From contig NC_070613.1 of NCBI RefSeq assembly GCF_027172205.1, positions 20,796,001 through 20,860,000 of the forward strand: 64,000 nucleotides of DNA, read 5' to 3'. The DNA is from Podarcis raffonei. Its lineage: Eukaryota; Chordata; Lepidosauria; Squamata; Lacertidae. This document shows, piece by piece, positions 46,005 through 58,817 of the stretch (position 1 is the first letter of the stretch; every line of letters starts with the position of its first letter). The notes beneath the pieces were generated by a model that worked only from the letters and a program-made list of their open reading frames with translations, was not told the origin of the DNA and did not search any database. The translations under genes and the position numbers were made by a program.

Positions 46005-46778
46005 GAAGTTGTTGTTGTTGTCGTCCCCCCGCCAGTGTGTTTCATGCCTCTTTCTGCCTTCGACTGTTCTCATCAGGACAGCTTCATTACTGTCAGATTT
46101 GTTTCTCTTTGAGGGTGCTGATGGCAGGAGAGAAACAAATTAGGAGTGGCTTAAGGACTCCAGTCAGCAGTATTTTATAATGGAGTACAAAATACATAAC
46201 ATGTCATGGGAACATGAATTAAAAACTCTGCAATGGAAATGCGGCAAGTGTACAGTAAACAGAAGTGTGAACATAGTCTTTGAAAGATACACCAGCTTGC
46301 ATAGTAAAATTCTTGGAAGGACTGAAAGTATAACCCAACTTTCTCCCTGATCCAGCATTTCATTAGGCTGGAGCTCATCCAAATGATGATGAGCTAGCAA
46401 ATCAAGGGAATCTGGCTAGTACTGCGATTGTGCTGTGCAAACACAAAAAATGCAAATGCATTACTTGGCGCCTTTATATTTTCAGCTTCTTTTTTCCCTG
46501 GAAATGTTCCAGTCGTTAGGGTTGCAACGACAGGCTTGAAAATGTGTGGATGATCTCTGGTGATGCCTCTAATGCCACAGGACTCCGAAGGGTGTGTATA
46601 GGTAGCAGAATTTCAATGTCCTGAATAAGTACTTGCTCCTCCTTGTAAGCAGGAAAGCTTATGTGAAGTGAGGAAAAATAAATTAACCAGTTCACACTGA
46701 TCTGGAGTTGGGGGTGAACAGGGAAGCGGCTAAGTTTGCTGAGGATAACAAATGGTTCCGGTCTGTAACAATATAGTA

Positions 46779-47809
46779 CCGTATTTTTCGCCCTATAGGA
46801 CGCACCGTCCCATAAGGCGCACCTAGTTTTTTGGGGGGGAAATAAAGGGGGGGAATTATTTCCCCCCCAGGCGCGGGGGAACCCCGAGCTTCCCCCGACC
46901 CCAGAACAGGCAACTCTCTGCAAGCCGTGGTGAAGGAAGGTGAGGACAGGTGACCTCACCTAGGCCCGAAGTCACCCCCCACCAAAGCAGGCTCAAAGCT
47001 TCTCAGAGCTTTTCAAAATCATTTTTCTCAGCAGCTAAAAGGCATTAGCTAAGCATCAGAAACATTCCGCTTGCTGTAACTAAAAAGATTGCAACAAAGG
47101 TAGGGAACACAGTCCATTGTTTCTCAGGCCTTTCTCATGCCTTCTGGCCTTGCTAAAGAACCACATTGCAACTTGCTTTCTGTCCGGTAACCATGCCAAA
47201 GCACAAGAATGAAACAACTGGAACACACTGAAACCCCCTCACCCCCTTTCCTGCCAAGAGTCCCAATAGTCCCAAGACAGCTTTCTGTTCATGCTCAGAG
47301 GACTCCTGAGGGATGAGAAAGGAGGAGGGAACTGGAAAGGGGTATATATGCTTGTGCACATGACTGTGAATTTTGTGCATGCTTTTTGTGACTTATCACA
47401 CTTGCTCCTTCTACCAGTTCATGGATGGTAGAAATAAAAGCCTTTTCTCCGAAACTATTCCTTGAGTGTCTGTTGACTCCCACTTCCCTTTCCCAGGCGC
47501 AATATTTTTCCCACCCGAGGGCAAAGCCTCATAGGGCTACAGTGGGAGCCCGGCGCTGGGCTCCCGCGCCTTGCGGAGAGCTGCGCGAAGTCTGGGCTCA
47601 GCGCGCCCAGGCTTCAGCATGCAGGCAACTCTCCGCAAGCCGTGGGAGCCCGGTGCGCGAAGCCTGGAGAGCGAGAGGGGTCGGTGCGCACCAACCCCTC
47701 TCGCTCTCCAGACTTCAGTGAAAGCCTGCATTCGCCCCATAGGACGCACACACATTTCCCCTGCATTTTTGGAGGGGGAAAAGTGCATCCTATGGGGCGA
47801 AAAATATGG
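46779..47809. mobile_element. TA-flanked MITE split by solo LTR 3
   Basis: Left terminus CCGTATTTTTCGCCCTATAG, right terminus (inverse) GGGGCGAAAAATATGG, TA on both sides. About 420 bp without the LTR. The GC-rich interior contains CTCCGCAAGCCGTGGGAGCC twice. Confidence 0.7.
46931..47541 (+). mobile_element. Solo LTR 3, same ERV-like family, inside a MITE
   Basis: 611 bp, TGAAGGAAGGTGAGGAC to ATAGGGCTACA. 4-bp duplication GTGG (46927-46930, 47542-47545). Close to LTR 2 in sequence, so of similar, fairly recent age. No internal genes. Confidence 0.83.
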
Positions 47810-48411
47810 TATATATGCATCTGTTTTTCTAAACACAACCTAGATTAACTGTGGGGAACCAGTGGCCCTCCAGATGTTAGGACTCCCTCTCCAGAACGGC
47901 CAGTCATCAAGCACATCTGGAGAGCCGCAAGTCGCCCACCCTTGCGGAAAAAGGACTGTCAAGTAGAAGGAAATTCCCAGTTAAATGGGCTACTGGTTAA
48001 AAGATCACTTTCATTGCATCTTGGCTTAAAAAGGCACTGCGCCCTCTCGTTCTGGATTTTCTCCGGAGTTTCCCTCAGACATAGCAGCCAGATTGCAGCC
48101 AAGAAACTGATGCCTTCGCTGAACGGGGTTTTCCCTCAGAATCCCCCCCAACCGACTTCTGAGGCGGTTAACGGGTGGGCGTTTCCCGAACGGCGAACCT
48201 CCGCCCAGCGGCCATTTTTACCACCTTTTCTCTTTTCCCGCTCAATTCCCCCTTTTCGAGATGTTTTAGAAACTTCCCAGCACACTCGTGCTAAGTGGGG
48301 CCGGGCTGCCCAACGCCTAACTTACTCGGATAACGGTCTTAATTCCGTCCTGAGTCCGGCTCTCTTCGCCGCTGTGAGGAGAAATAGAAAAAGTTCCAGG
48401 GAAATGAGGCG

Positions 48412-49191
48412 ATGGCGCCCCTCGACTGCCACACGGACTGCGTGGAGAGGCCCCTGTCGCGCGCGCTGCGGGCCCTGGGCGCCCTGGTGGGCGCGCACCC
48501 GTGGCCCTTCCTGCTCGTGCCCCTGGCGCTGACGGGCGGGCTGGGCGCCGGCTTCGCGTTCCTGAGCAGCCTGGAGTACAACGACATCGAGGGCCAGTTC
48601 ACGCCGCTCGGGGGCCCCGCCAAGAGCGAGCGGCGCTTCGTGCAGGCGCACTTCCCCACCGACGACGCGCGGCGCTTCTCCGCCGAGAGGCTGAGCACCG
48701 AGGGCTCCTTCGCCTCCCTCCTGGCCGTGGCCCGCGGCGGAGGCTCGCTCCTCACCCGGGAGGCCTTCGCCGAGCTGCTGGCGCTGGACCAGGCGGTGCG
48801 GGGGCTCCGCAGCCCCGACGGCGCCGCGCTCCCCTTCGCCCGGCTCTGCGCGCGGAGCAGCCCCGGCCACAACTGCAGCAGCGCCAACCCGCTGCTCAGC
48901 TTGGTGCAAGGCGGGTCGCGCATCGAGGCGCTGTTGCCCGACCTCACCTTCCCGCTCTACCTCGCTCCGCTCATTGCCAACCCCCTTTACTTGCCCCCCT
49001 TTCTGGGAGGCCTCGACTTGGGCCCCGGGGATGGGCCGGCGCGCCCCGTCCGGGCAGCCAAAGCGCTGCGCCTCTTCTACTACTTGCAGGAAGATGAGGC
49101 TTCTCGCAAAAACTACAGCGCGCTCTGGCTCCGGACGTTTCTGGAGCGCATCCCGGGCGTGGTGAAATCCTTGAACCTTACAACCATCCAG
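48412..49191 (+). CDS. PTCHD3: PTCHD3 exon 1 (GC-rich, CpG-island-like)
   Basis: Open for 260 codons: MAPLDCHTDCVERPLSRALRALG to VVKSLNLTTIQ. Contains the first membrane segment (FLLVPLALTGGLGAGFAFL) followed by LEYNDIEGQFTPLGG, a typical Patched-family start. Very CG-rich unlike its surroundings, consistent with a promoter-linked first exon. The long antisense frames here are composition artefacts. Confidence 0.88.
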
Positions 49192-50325
49192 GTAAGCGTC
49201 TCCTGGCACGCACGATGGAGCCGCGATGACTCCCTGTGTCTGCCTGTGATCCATGCTGCCATGCTTACTGGAGCGAACAGGATCTGAAATCAAATCAATA
49301 GGGTCAGAGGTTCCCCATGCCTAACGCACCTGCATCAGCAAGTGGAGGCATTCAGTGGCGGCCAAACATTTAATTTTAGTAAGTAATTAGAAAACAAGCT
49401 ATTGCAGCATCTCTGGCAACAAGAATGCCAAGGAGTGCCTCTTTCAAAATGATGCACATTATTACTATGCCTTGTGTCAATCTCTAGGTTTAAAAAATGC
49501 ATTTTATGCTTTTATACAGTACTTGCTGTTTCCTGAATTACTTCTTTTGCACAGCTTGGACATGCTTGGATGTAAATCCAGAAAACCTTGAGCCCATGGG
49601 CCAAATTTGGCCTGCCAAGCTTCACCATTTGGCCCATAAGGCCATTTTACCCAAACCATACCCACCTGCCCTACATCTGATGTCACAGGCACAGGGCAGG
49701 TAGAGATAGGGCTAGATCAGCTGCACATACAACCAATCCCAGCAGAAGGGAGCACCCATCAGCTGATGCATTGGGACTTCAGTTCTGCTTGGGCACCATC
49801 TTCCCCCGTTCCCGTGGGCCAACTTTGACAGGACCACCTTATCTGTCAATTGCCTCTACGCACATGTCGCAGTTGGACCATAGGATGGGGAGAGATCTGG
49901 TCAAAAAGGTTCCCCACCCTTGATATAAAATGATTAATAAATTATGTAGATAAATAAATGAATACTTAAATGATCCAGAGCCTAGGCCCATAATTAATAT
50001 GGTGGTTGACTGGGGTTTGGACAATACAATAATATTCTTTGCAGGACTTCCAACTGCACTATAAATAAAGCTTTCAAAATATTTTTAAATAGGGGGAGCA
50101 AGGGGATTGAGATTTGGGCCCCACTGCAAAAAGCTTGGTGCCCTGATATAACCTTTAGCAACACCTCCGCCAGATTATGTCAGTGTGATGGGCTGATTTG
50201 TTCGAAATGCATATCATCCGACCCACAGCTCCTCACCCATAGGAACCCCCTCCCCCTTCTTTGCGAAAATGAAAACAAAAAAGGACCTGCTCCTTTAGCA
50301 TTTGTAGAACAGAAAGCAGAACCTC

Positions 50326-50690
50326 AGGTAAAGGTAAAGGTACCCCTGCCCGTACGGGCTAGTCTTGACAGACTCTAGGGTTGTGCGCTCATCTCACTCT
50401 ATAGGCCGGTAGCCAGCGCTGTCCGCAGACACTTCCGGGTCACGTGGCCAGCATGACAAGCTGCATCTGGCGAGCCAGCGCAGCACACGGAACGCTGTTT
50501 ACCTTCCCACTAGTAAGCAGTCTCTATTTATCTACTTGCACCCTGGGGTGCTTTTGAACTGCTAGGTTGGCAGGCGCTGGGAACAAGCGACGGGAGCGCA
50601 CCCCGCCGCGGGGATTTGAACCGCCGACCTTTCGATCGGCAAGTCCTAGGCGCTGAGGCTTTTACCCACAGCGCCACCCGCACTGGCTGC
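50326..50690 (-). mobile_element. Sauria-type SINE in PTCHD3 intron 1
   Basis: Reverse orientation: starts AGGTAAAGGTAAAGGTACCC and ends CAGCGCCACCCGC. Full length. Confidence 0.9.
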
Positions 50691-50813
50691 TAAAAATGAG
50701 GGTTGGCTAACAAGCCCAAGCAAAATTTGTACTGTATCTGTTTTCTCAGCTAGGGTGGTTATTAGTGCAACTAGTTCTGCTTATCTGTGCTACCCAGGCC
50801 TGAATAGTTAAAC

Positions 50814-50816
<3 letters not shown>

Positions 50817-50867
<51 letters not shown>
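50817..50867 (+). repeat. (CT)n microsatellite
   Basis: About 50 bp of uninterrupted CT repeat in PTCHD3 intron 1. Confidence 0.98.
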
Positions 50868-50870
<3 letters not shown>

Positions 50871-51101
50871 CCTCCCTTCCCCCTCCCCCCACCACTATGT
50901 GGTTTGAGTACTGGAGCCAGTAACACTGTTCAGTGTAAGGCTATTGATATGCCTCTTTGCATCCAGAAGAAAAGTAAAGGAACTGCTCCAGACAGTAAGT
51001 TTTATTCCATTTGGGTTAGTCTGTTGCAGCTTTTCATTCATTAGCATGTATTTTCCCTCTCACCCTATTAAACAGAACTCACTCTGGTACTTAGAGGCAT
51101 A

Positions 51102-51424
51102 AGGGACATGGGTGGCATTGTGGTCTAAACCACAGAGCCTAGGGCTTGCCGAGCAGTTTGAATCCCTGCGACAGGGTGAGTTCCCGTTGTTTGGTCCCTG
51201 CTCCTGCCCACCTAGCAGTTCGAAAGCACCTCAAAGTGCAAGTAGATAAATACTTCGGCGGAAAGGTAAACGGCGTTTCTGTGCGCTACTCTGGTTCGCC
51301 AGAAGCGGCTTAGTCATGCCGTGCTGGCCGTACGCCAGCTCCCTCAGCCATTAAAGCAAGATGAGTGCCACAACCCCAGAGTCGTCCACGACTGGACCTA
51401 ATGGTCAGCAGTCCCTTTACCTTA
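51102..51424 (+). mobile_element. Sauria-type SINE in PTCHD3 intron 1
   Basis: Starts AAGGGACATGGGTGGCATTG, includes the CCTAGCAGTTCGAAAGCACC and AAGTAGATAAATA blocks and ends CAGTCCCTTTACCTTA. Confidence 0.9.
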
Positions 51425-52289
51425 CTTAGAGGCATGCTGCTTCTGAAACTGGAGTCATGGAATAGCATCATGACTGGTTGTCATCGGTATTATTATCCTC
51501 CGTGGATTTGTCTGATCCCATTTTAAAAGTTATGTAAACTAGTGGCTGTCTCTAGAAGTTGGAAGCCAGACAGTGGTGCTCAGCTGAAGCTTCTGCCAGT
51601 CATAGGCTGTGCACACACTGGTGACTTGAGGCATTAGAGACTTTGTTCAGCCAACCCAACCAAGCAGCTTAATGAAGACTGAGAATTGCTGGGCGGACTC
51701 AGAATGTTGAGTGTCCAGTGGGATGCGGGGGTAGAATGAATTATTCTGAAAGAGGGCATGGCTGGCTAACTTGAACCCTTGGTGTATGAAGTCCTGCACT
51801 GTTTAGGAAGGGCTATTCGAAAGATCACCTCACCCCTTATATGGTAAGTCAAGTCACTGAGGGCCTCCAGCAGATACCACCTGATCAGGAGGTCAGTTCC
51901 TCACAATGTAGGACTTGGGCCGTTAGTGCTGTGACACCTGTCCTTTGGAATTATTCTCCACTGCTTGAATAATACACAGATGCTGTATCGGCTGTCTTTT
52001 AAGTGTCTGCTGAAGAACCTTGCTCTTAGCAAGTAGAGATCTTTCCCAGTCTACATCTGTATTGGAATTGTTTTAAGGATGTTTTTATTGTTTGCTATCC
52101 TGGGCCTCTGTACAGGAACACTCCATGCTGCAAAATGTATTTCAGGTCCCACTTATATTCTGCTAATATATTCTGCTAATTGCACCCTGTCTTTATACTC
52201 TTGTGAGCATTTAGATTTATATATTAAGAGAGAGAAAATATTTCACATGTGATCTTCTCTTCTCCCCCATCCCACCCCCCGCTCCCTAT

Positions 52290-52865
52290 GTGGGGCTACC
52301 TTTGAAGGTGACCCAGAAACTCCCAACTAATCCAGAATGTGGCAGCTAGACCGGTGACTGGGAGTGGCCACCACATAACACTGGTCTTGAAAGACCTACA
52401 TTGGCCCCCAGTACATTTCTGAGCACAATTCAAAGTGTTGGTGCTGATCTTTAAAGCCCTAAACGGCCTTGGTCCTGGATACCTGAAGGAGTGTCTCCAC
52501 CCCCATTGCTCTGTCTGGACACTGAGGTCCAGCACCGAGGGCCTTCTGGAAGTACCCTCCCTGCAAGAAGCGAAGTTACAGGGAACCAGGCAGAGGGCCT
52601 TCTCGGTAGTAGCACCCGCCCTGTGGAACGCCCTCCCATCAGATGTCAAAGAAATAAACAACTATATGACATTTAGAAGCCATCTGAAATCAGCCCTGTT
52701 TAGGGAAGTTTTTAATGATTGATGTGTTAATGTATGTTTAACCTTCTGTTGGAAGCTGCCCAGAGTGGCTGGGGAAACCCAGCCAGATGGGCGGGGTAGA
52801 AATAATAAATTATTATTATTATTATTATTATTACTATTATTATTATTATTATTATTATTATGTAT
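52290..52865 (+). mobile_element. CR1/L2-type LINE 3' end with (ATT)n tail
   Basis: Open frame 52435-52722: VLIFKALNGLGPGYLKECL..LRSSTEGLLEVPS..GTRQRAFSVVAPALWNALPSDVKE..FRSHLKSALFREVF, the usual ORF2 C-terminus of CR1/L2-like LINEs. It ends at a GGGCGGGG(T)A-AATAATAAATTATT tail that runs into an ATT microsatellite (52806-52861). Confidence 0.8.
52806..52861 (+). repeat. (ATT)n microsatellite
   Basis: ATT repeat continuing the LINE 3' tail; one ACT interruption. Confidence 0.97.
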
Positions 52866-53196
52866 TAGGAGGAGGTAGTATATCTACCAAGCTTCATCTG
52901 AATGTCTGCCATCTTTCCCACATTCCATCGAAGAATGCAGACTCAATGGCCTTATCAACAGCCAACTTTGTTCTCCCCCCCCCCCCAGTTTGTTTACTGT
53001 CTAGCTGATGAAGCATTCTGGGGAGCTTGGAAACTTGCATCCTTTTTTGAGATATTTTGTGCAACTAGAGCTTCAAAACAAAGCTTCACACAGCTTCAGT
53101 GCATGCATAGCCGATCCATGTGGTGCTAACGGGTTTAGCTTGGTTCAGTGGGAGGGGGGATTAGTACATGTACCATGATACTCGGAATCAAATTAG

Positions 53197-53370
<174 letters not shown>

Positions 53371-53590
53371 TGAGCAAATGTACACATTCCTCCTGACTTC
53401 TCCATTGGGCTTTTCATTAATATATTTAAGAATCATGATGGGTGAAAATTCTCTTACATAGCTACGGGTTTGCGGCGTTAAGGAGCCGTTTTTTGGGGGA
53501 GCCATGCCATTCGAGTTTCAAGGTACCACTGTATTTCTCTTCTTGCATGACATATAGGAACTAATAGGTTATATATTTGCCGTTCTTCAG

Positions 53591-55175
53591 GGGTTGGTGT
53601 TGATGACATGTTCATCCTGGTGTCTTGCTGGCAGAAGACTAAAGTGAAGGATAGTGTCAGAGATCGAATGGCTGACACCTACGGAAAAGCAGCTGTATCC
53701 ATTACCATCACAACCCTCACAGACGTGTTAGCCTTCTACATTGGAATTGCAACTTCTTTCCAGTCCATTCAGGCATTTTGCATCTATACAGGAACAGCCT
53801 TTGTGTTCTGCTACTTATATAACCTGACATTCTTGGGGCCATTCTTGCTTTAAATGGGAGACGAGAAGAAAGCAACAGACACTGGCTCACATTCATGAAA
53901 GTGAACAATGAGCCTCAGGACTCTCAGGGCTTCACATATAACATGTGCTGTGTAGGAGGGTCTTTTGATGAGTCCACTGGAGCAGAGACTGAACACCCCA
54001 TGAATGGATTCTTTAGAAAGTATTACGGTCCCTTCCTTATGCACAGCTGGACCAAGGTGCTTGTGGTAGTCCTTTATCTCATGTACTTGGGTAGTAGTAT
54101 TTTTGGCTGCACTCAAGTCCAAGAAGGTATAGATCTTCGAAATCTAGCTAGTGATAATTCTTATGTCATCCAGTATTATGAATGGGAAAAGGAATATTTT
54201 TCAGAATACGGCCCAAGGGTTATGGTGGTTGTTACTGAAAGCGAAGCTTATTGGAATTCATCTGTCCGTGCAAATGTTGAAAACTGTATGAATGCACTAG
54301 AAAGCTCATCCTACGTCAACAAGAATTTATCAGTATCCTGGTTGAGAACTTACCAAGATGTCGCTAAACGTATGTCTTTCAATATAGATGACTCTAGGCT
54401 TTTCATTGACAATTTAGCCACCCTTTTTGGGATTTTTCCAGACTTCAAGTGGGATGTTTATCTTATTGCTACAGAAATAATAGCATCACGTTTTTTCATA
54501 CAGACAGTCAATGTTACTACTGCAGTGGATGAGAGGAGTCTTTTAAATGAGCTGAGAGGTCTTGCTAAGGACTGCAAGGTACCATTAATGGTTTATCATC
54601 CAGCTTTTATTTACTTTGATCAATATCTTGTGATTGTTCAGAACACAGTTCAAAATGTTGTGATTGCTGCTGGAGCCATGCTACTCATTTCCTTCCTACT
54701 CATTCCCAATCCTCTTTGTTCTTTGTGGGTAACCTTTGCTATTGCCTCTGTTATTGTTGGTGTAGCTGGTTTCATGTCCTTCTGGAATGTGAATCTTGAT
54801 TCCATATCCATGATCAACCTTGTAATTTGCATAGGGTTTTCAGTAGACTTCTCAGCCCATATTTCCTATGCTTTTGTTGCCAGTGAGAAACACAAAGTGA
54901 ATGACAAGGCTGTGGATGCTTTGTACCACCTTGGCTACCCTGTTACACAGGGAGCTATTTCCACTATCTTGGGAGTTATTGTACTCTCCATGGCATCCTC
55001 TTACATCTTCAGAACCTTTTTTAAGATAATGTTTCTGGTGATCTTGTTTGGGGCTGTTCATGGTCTCATTTTTATTCCTGTGTTCTTAACTTTCTTTGGC
55101 TTTTGTAGTAAAATGCCAAATAGACAGCTTCCAGTCAGTGCCCAGAGCTCCAGTGCTGAAGGAGTTCCTCTCTAA
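53591..55175 (+). CDS. PTCHD3: PTCHD3 last exon, with a 1-nt frameshift near 53838
   Basis: Acceptor CTTCTTCAG. The first part (VGVDDMFILVSCWQKTKVKDS to YLYNLTFLG) and second part (LNGRREESNRHWLTFMKVNNEPQD to AEGVPL, TAA at 55173-55175) are in different frames. The second part holds the large loop (CTQVQEGIDLRNLASDNSYV, YFSEYGPRVMVVV) and the C-terminal bundle (NLDSISMINLVICIGFSVDFSAHISYAF, IFRTFFKIMFLVILFGAVHGLIFIPVFLTFF). One G missing from a GGGG run would explain the shift. Confidence 0.85.
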
Positions 55176-56039
55176 GATAAAAAAATTATGAAACCGCCTA
55201 ATGTAAACATGACAATATTACAATGAGAGCAGTTTGATAATGGAACTAATTACCTAGAGGGCAGGAGTGGGCTCTTCCTGGAGAGCATTTAAGGTCCCAA
55301 TCCCTACCTTGCAGGCTGCCGTCTGATTTGATTTTACTTTGATTCTGACTTGATTTTAGGAGGTAGGATGTATTTTAATTGATTGCTTGATTTTATGGTA
55401 ATATGTCATATATTTGATGTTAGCCTCTTTGAGCCCAGTTTTGCCTCAGATAATAAATAACAATTATTATTGTTGTTGTTGTTGTTGTTGTTGTTCCTCA
55501 GTGTTCTCTCTCCCACCACTTGCCGGCCAACTTTGGAAAGTGAGCAGGACCACTGACATCACGATTACATCAGGTGGCCCTTTTGCCCACATAGGTCTTG
55601 CAGAGCACTTTTAATAGGGCTTTGTAAGACCCAATGATTGGCTGATTGTCAGGTGTTGCAAAGCCCTGCACGCAGCAGTTTGCTTAGGATATTTCAGGCA
55701 CCACCATTCCACTGATTAACAGCGCCTCAAAACCCCTTTCAGTTGAGCCACACTTTTACCTGGTCAACACTTGATGTAGGGCGGGCAGGCATGGCTTGGC
55801 TGAAAGAGTCTTGTGGGCCAAATGAGGCCTCACAGACCTAATTATTTATTTCATTAAAATTCTATACTGATTGAATGTAAAAAACAAGCAAAAAAACCAC
55901 CTCAAAATGGTTTACAAAAATGCACCCCTGCTAATTATGCTTAGGGACTACAAGTTCTCCAGCCCTGCTGTAAACTATGGGCCTCCATTTGGGTTGGGTT
56001 AGAGACTGGTGATGTACTGGAAGAAATGTTGAGAATTTT

Positions 56040-56560
56040 CAACCTGTGCTGTCCTCTTCTATTTGTCCCCATGTCAGTTTCAGTTTATTGGTTAATTTTT
56101 CTAGTAAGGCTGTTTCCCATACTATTTGGTACCATTGGTCCATGCTTACTCCTGACAGGCCTCTCCAGTGTCTGGTTATGTTTCTGGCTGCTGAGAGTAG
56201 GTGGGTTATGAGTTCTTTGTGATGTGAGTAAGCATTATTGTCTTGGAAGATGTTTAGTAGGGCCAGTTCTGGGGTGATTTCTAATTCTTGTTTAGTTATT
56301 TTACCTATTTCTCGTATGGCTGTTGTCCAGAATAGTTGGATTTTGGGGCATTCCCACATCATGTGGAGGTATGTGCCTGTGGAGGTGACCCTCTCCAGCA
56401 TTTTGGTGAGGTTCCTGGGCGTATTAGCGCTAATTTCCTTGGTGTTAGGTACCACCTGTAGGTGAGTTTCAGAGCGAGTTCTTTCCTTTTTGTTGATATG
56501 GATTGGGGATGCCTGATATAGGTGATGGAGGCATCTCTGCTCAGCTGTCCAGTGTCTTGT
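56040..56560 (-). mobile_element. L1-type LINE fragment (ORF2 C-terminal region)
   Basis: Minus frame reads GTYLHMMWECPKIQLFWTTAIREIGKITKQELEITPELALLNIF, then HHKELITHLLSAARNITRHWR and WYQIVWETALLEKLTNKLK: the zinc-knuckle/C-terminal part of L1 ORF2. Open for about 200 codons, so moderately young. Confidence 0.8.
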
Positions 56561-56835
56561 CCTGAGAGTCAGTGAGTCAGTGCTGTCAGAATCTGTGTTA
56601 TGTCTTGAATTGCTGGAGCAACAGAAATACTTTCTACTTGTACATATCTTTACCTGCAAAGCCTACAAAGTGTATGAATATATCAAGTCCCGAACTGTAT
56701 TACTGAAGCCTGATCTTCTGCAGCAGCCAAACTCTTTGGACCTTAAGCTGTCTCTCTGTTGCGACTGGAACTCAAGGCAACTTCTGCTGTGTGGGTATCT
56801 CACTTCAGAATCCCAGCTTTTGTGAGGAATAGTAT

Positions 56836-57090
56836 TAAATCTGGATAATCAGTAGGAACTATTGCTAATTAAAATTTTATATTATTAGCATATATGGTAG
56901 CTAGGTGTGCAGATGCAGTTCAAATTTATAGCATGAAAGGCATATGATATTAATTTGCTGAGATGGAGCAGAGTCTGTTGTATAATAGGGAACTTTCCAT
57001 GGGTACATTTTCCAGCTGATGGGAAGCCAGGGAATGTTGGGATTTTTTCCTCTCCTGTCTCCCCACTTGCATTATTTTTCTCTAACATGC
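56836..57090 (+). repeat. Unclassified repeat B, copy 3
   Basis: Diverged copy: AAATCTGGATAATCAGTAGG ... GGCATATGATATTAATTTGC ... CAGCTGATGGGAAGCCAGGG. Lies between an L1 fragment and the YME1L1 3' end. Confidence 0.6.
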
Positions 57091-57184
57091 TGAAGTAACA
57101 GCAAACAAATCAATTTTGAAGGAAAGAAGGAAACAAACAAAAGATTCTTTGGAAATCCAATCCACTAAAAAAATTCCACATTTC

Positions 57185-58817
57185 GGTTAACTCTCAAATT
57201 TATTTACAGGTTTAAGATATGTTTTGTACACCTCAATTTACATAAGAGGGAAACCAGAGATAAAGCAATTTACAATGAGGAAAAGCTTTCTGCATAATTA
57301 AAACAAACCTTTATTGTCTTTAAAAAAGGTGCCACGCATGCCTTATTTGCACATCTTTCACTGTAAGTCACTACAAAGAGTATATTTGTAATGTGTCAGC
57401 ATAGCAGCTTGGTGTTCTGCTTTAAGACAGGGTCTTGAGGTCCCTCCATGTGTTACTAGATTAGCTGAATGGGAAAAGCAAAAAAAGAAAGTTGCACTGA
57501 AGTACTGGATTTGCTGAATGAAAGAATTCTTAAACCAATTCAAAAGTTAAGTACACTGTCAAGTTGTATTCACAGCAACGTCATGTTAGCACTAGTTTGA
57601 AAGTTCACTGCCAACTTTCTTCCACACACACCCCCCACTGACTGGCACAAAACCTTTTCTCTTTTAAATGTCTATTTTGAATGGAGAAGTGTAGGGGTTA
57701 AAGTTGTGAGAATAACCCACCCATTGCCCATCCTCCCACAAAACACTAGTATTACTAGCAATTGTTTTCCCACTCCACCCTAGCCCAACTCTTAGCATTT
57801 CAGAAGATAGCTGAACACATTTTACTGTTTGGGTACTATGTGCTCATAACCTGGGTTGAAGGACTTGGAAGATTTCAAATTAAAAAATTGTATTTTTATT
57901 GGGGGAAATGGACTGTGATTTAAAAGGAACAAAAAGAGGAATCTAAAATACTCTCCGACTGATTCAATACGGCCTTCTAAGAAAATTGATGGAGCTCTCA
58001 AAACAGCCGTACACAATCTCATTTTTAAAAATCCAACAGGACAGCACCTTTCAGAGCAATGCAGTTACACCCCCATACCACTTAAACTAAACTGGAACTG
58101 TCTTCCCAACTGACTCCAAAGAGACAGTGCAATTCTTCATAGCTATTAAATTCCACTCCGTCCGTCCCCCGTCATGTGATCTAAAGGCATCCAAACAGAA
58201 AACCCTATTCATTCTTTGCCCAGTTATTGTGCTCCAGGATTCCATCACCCTGGCATTTATAACAAGACCAATGGGGGGGTGGCAAGGAGCAGCTCTGTTA
58301 CAGCAATGCCAGTTCCCAGGTTCCTGTAGTCTTATGTGACCTGCTAAATAAAATCTGTGTTTTTTTTCTAAATGATGAGTGGTGGTTTTATAAACTGCCC
58401 ATGGAATTAAGACTAAATGGAGGTGTCATCCCCTCTGCAACCTGTAAATCCTGCAGCATTTCAAGGGATCTCAAGCCGCAAGATTGAACATGTCCAAGTC
58501 CACATGGAGCAATTAGCTAGGGAAGATATGTTAAGAACATACTATTCAGCGTCAGTATTTGAGGTTTCCAAAGAAGCGGGATTCAACCCTGAGATCGTAT
58601 TATCTATACTTGTGGGAACTTCTTTTGCTCCTGGCATCTCTTTCTAAGGAAATACAAAAAGTTAGGTAAAATGTAACAAAAGCACACAAGACAAATTGCT
58701 TATCTTTAAGAAATGTGATTATTACAACGCACGCATGGGGGTAGGGAGAGCTACACTGCATAAGGAGACTACTGCATTCTTGCAAGTAATCCGTTAGAAC
58801 GCTTAACAAGGAAGTTA
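57185..58817 (-). other. YME1L1: Probable YME1L1 3' untranslated region
   Basis: Non-repetitive sequence directly after the YME1L1 stop. AATAAA signals on the minus strand lie near 57310 and 57190, just before a repeat starts at about 57090. Extent is inferred from those signals. Confidence 0.4.

Noticed and set aside
48322-49293. 323-codon minus-strand frame and other long frames in the same place
   Set aside because: Shadow of the GC-rich PTCHD3 exon 1; Arg/Gly/Ala-rich with no domain.
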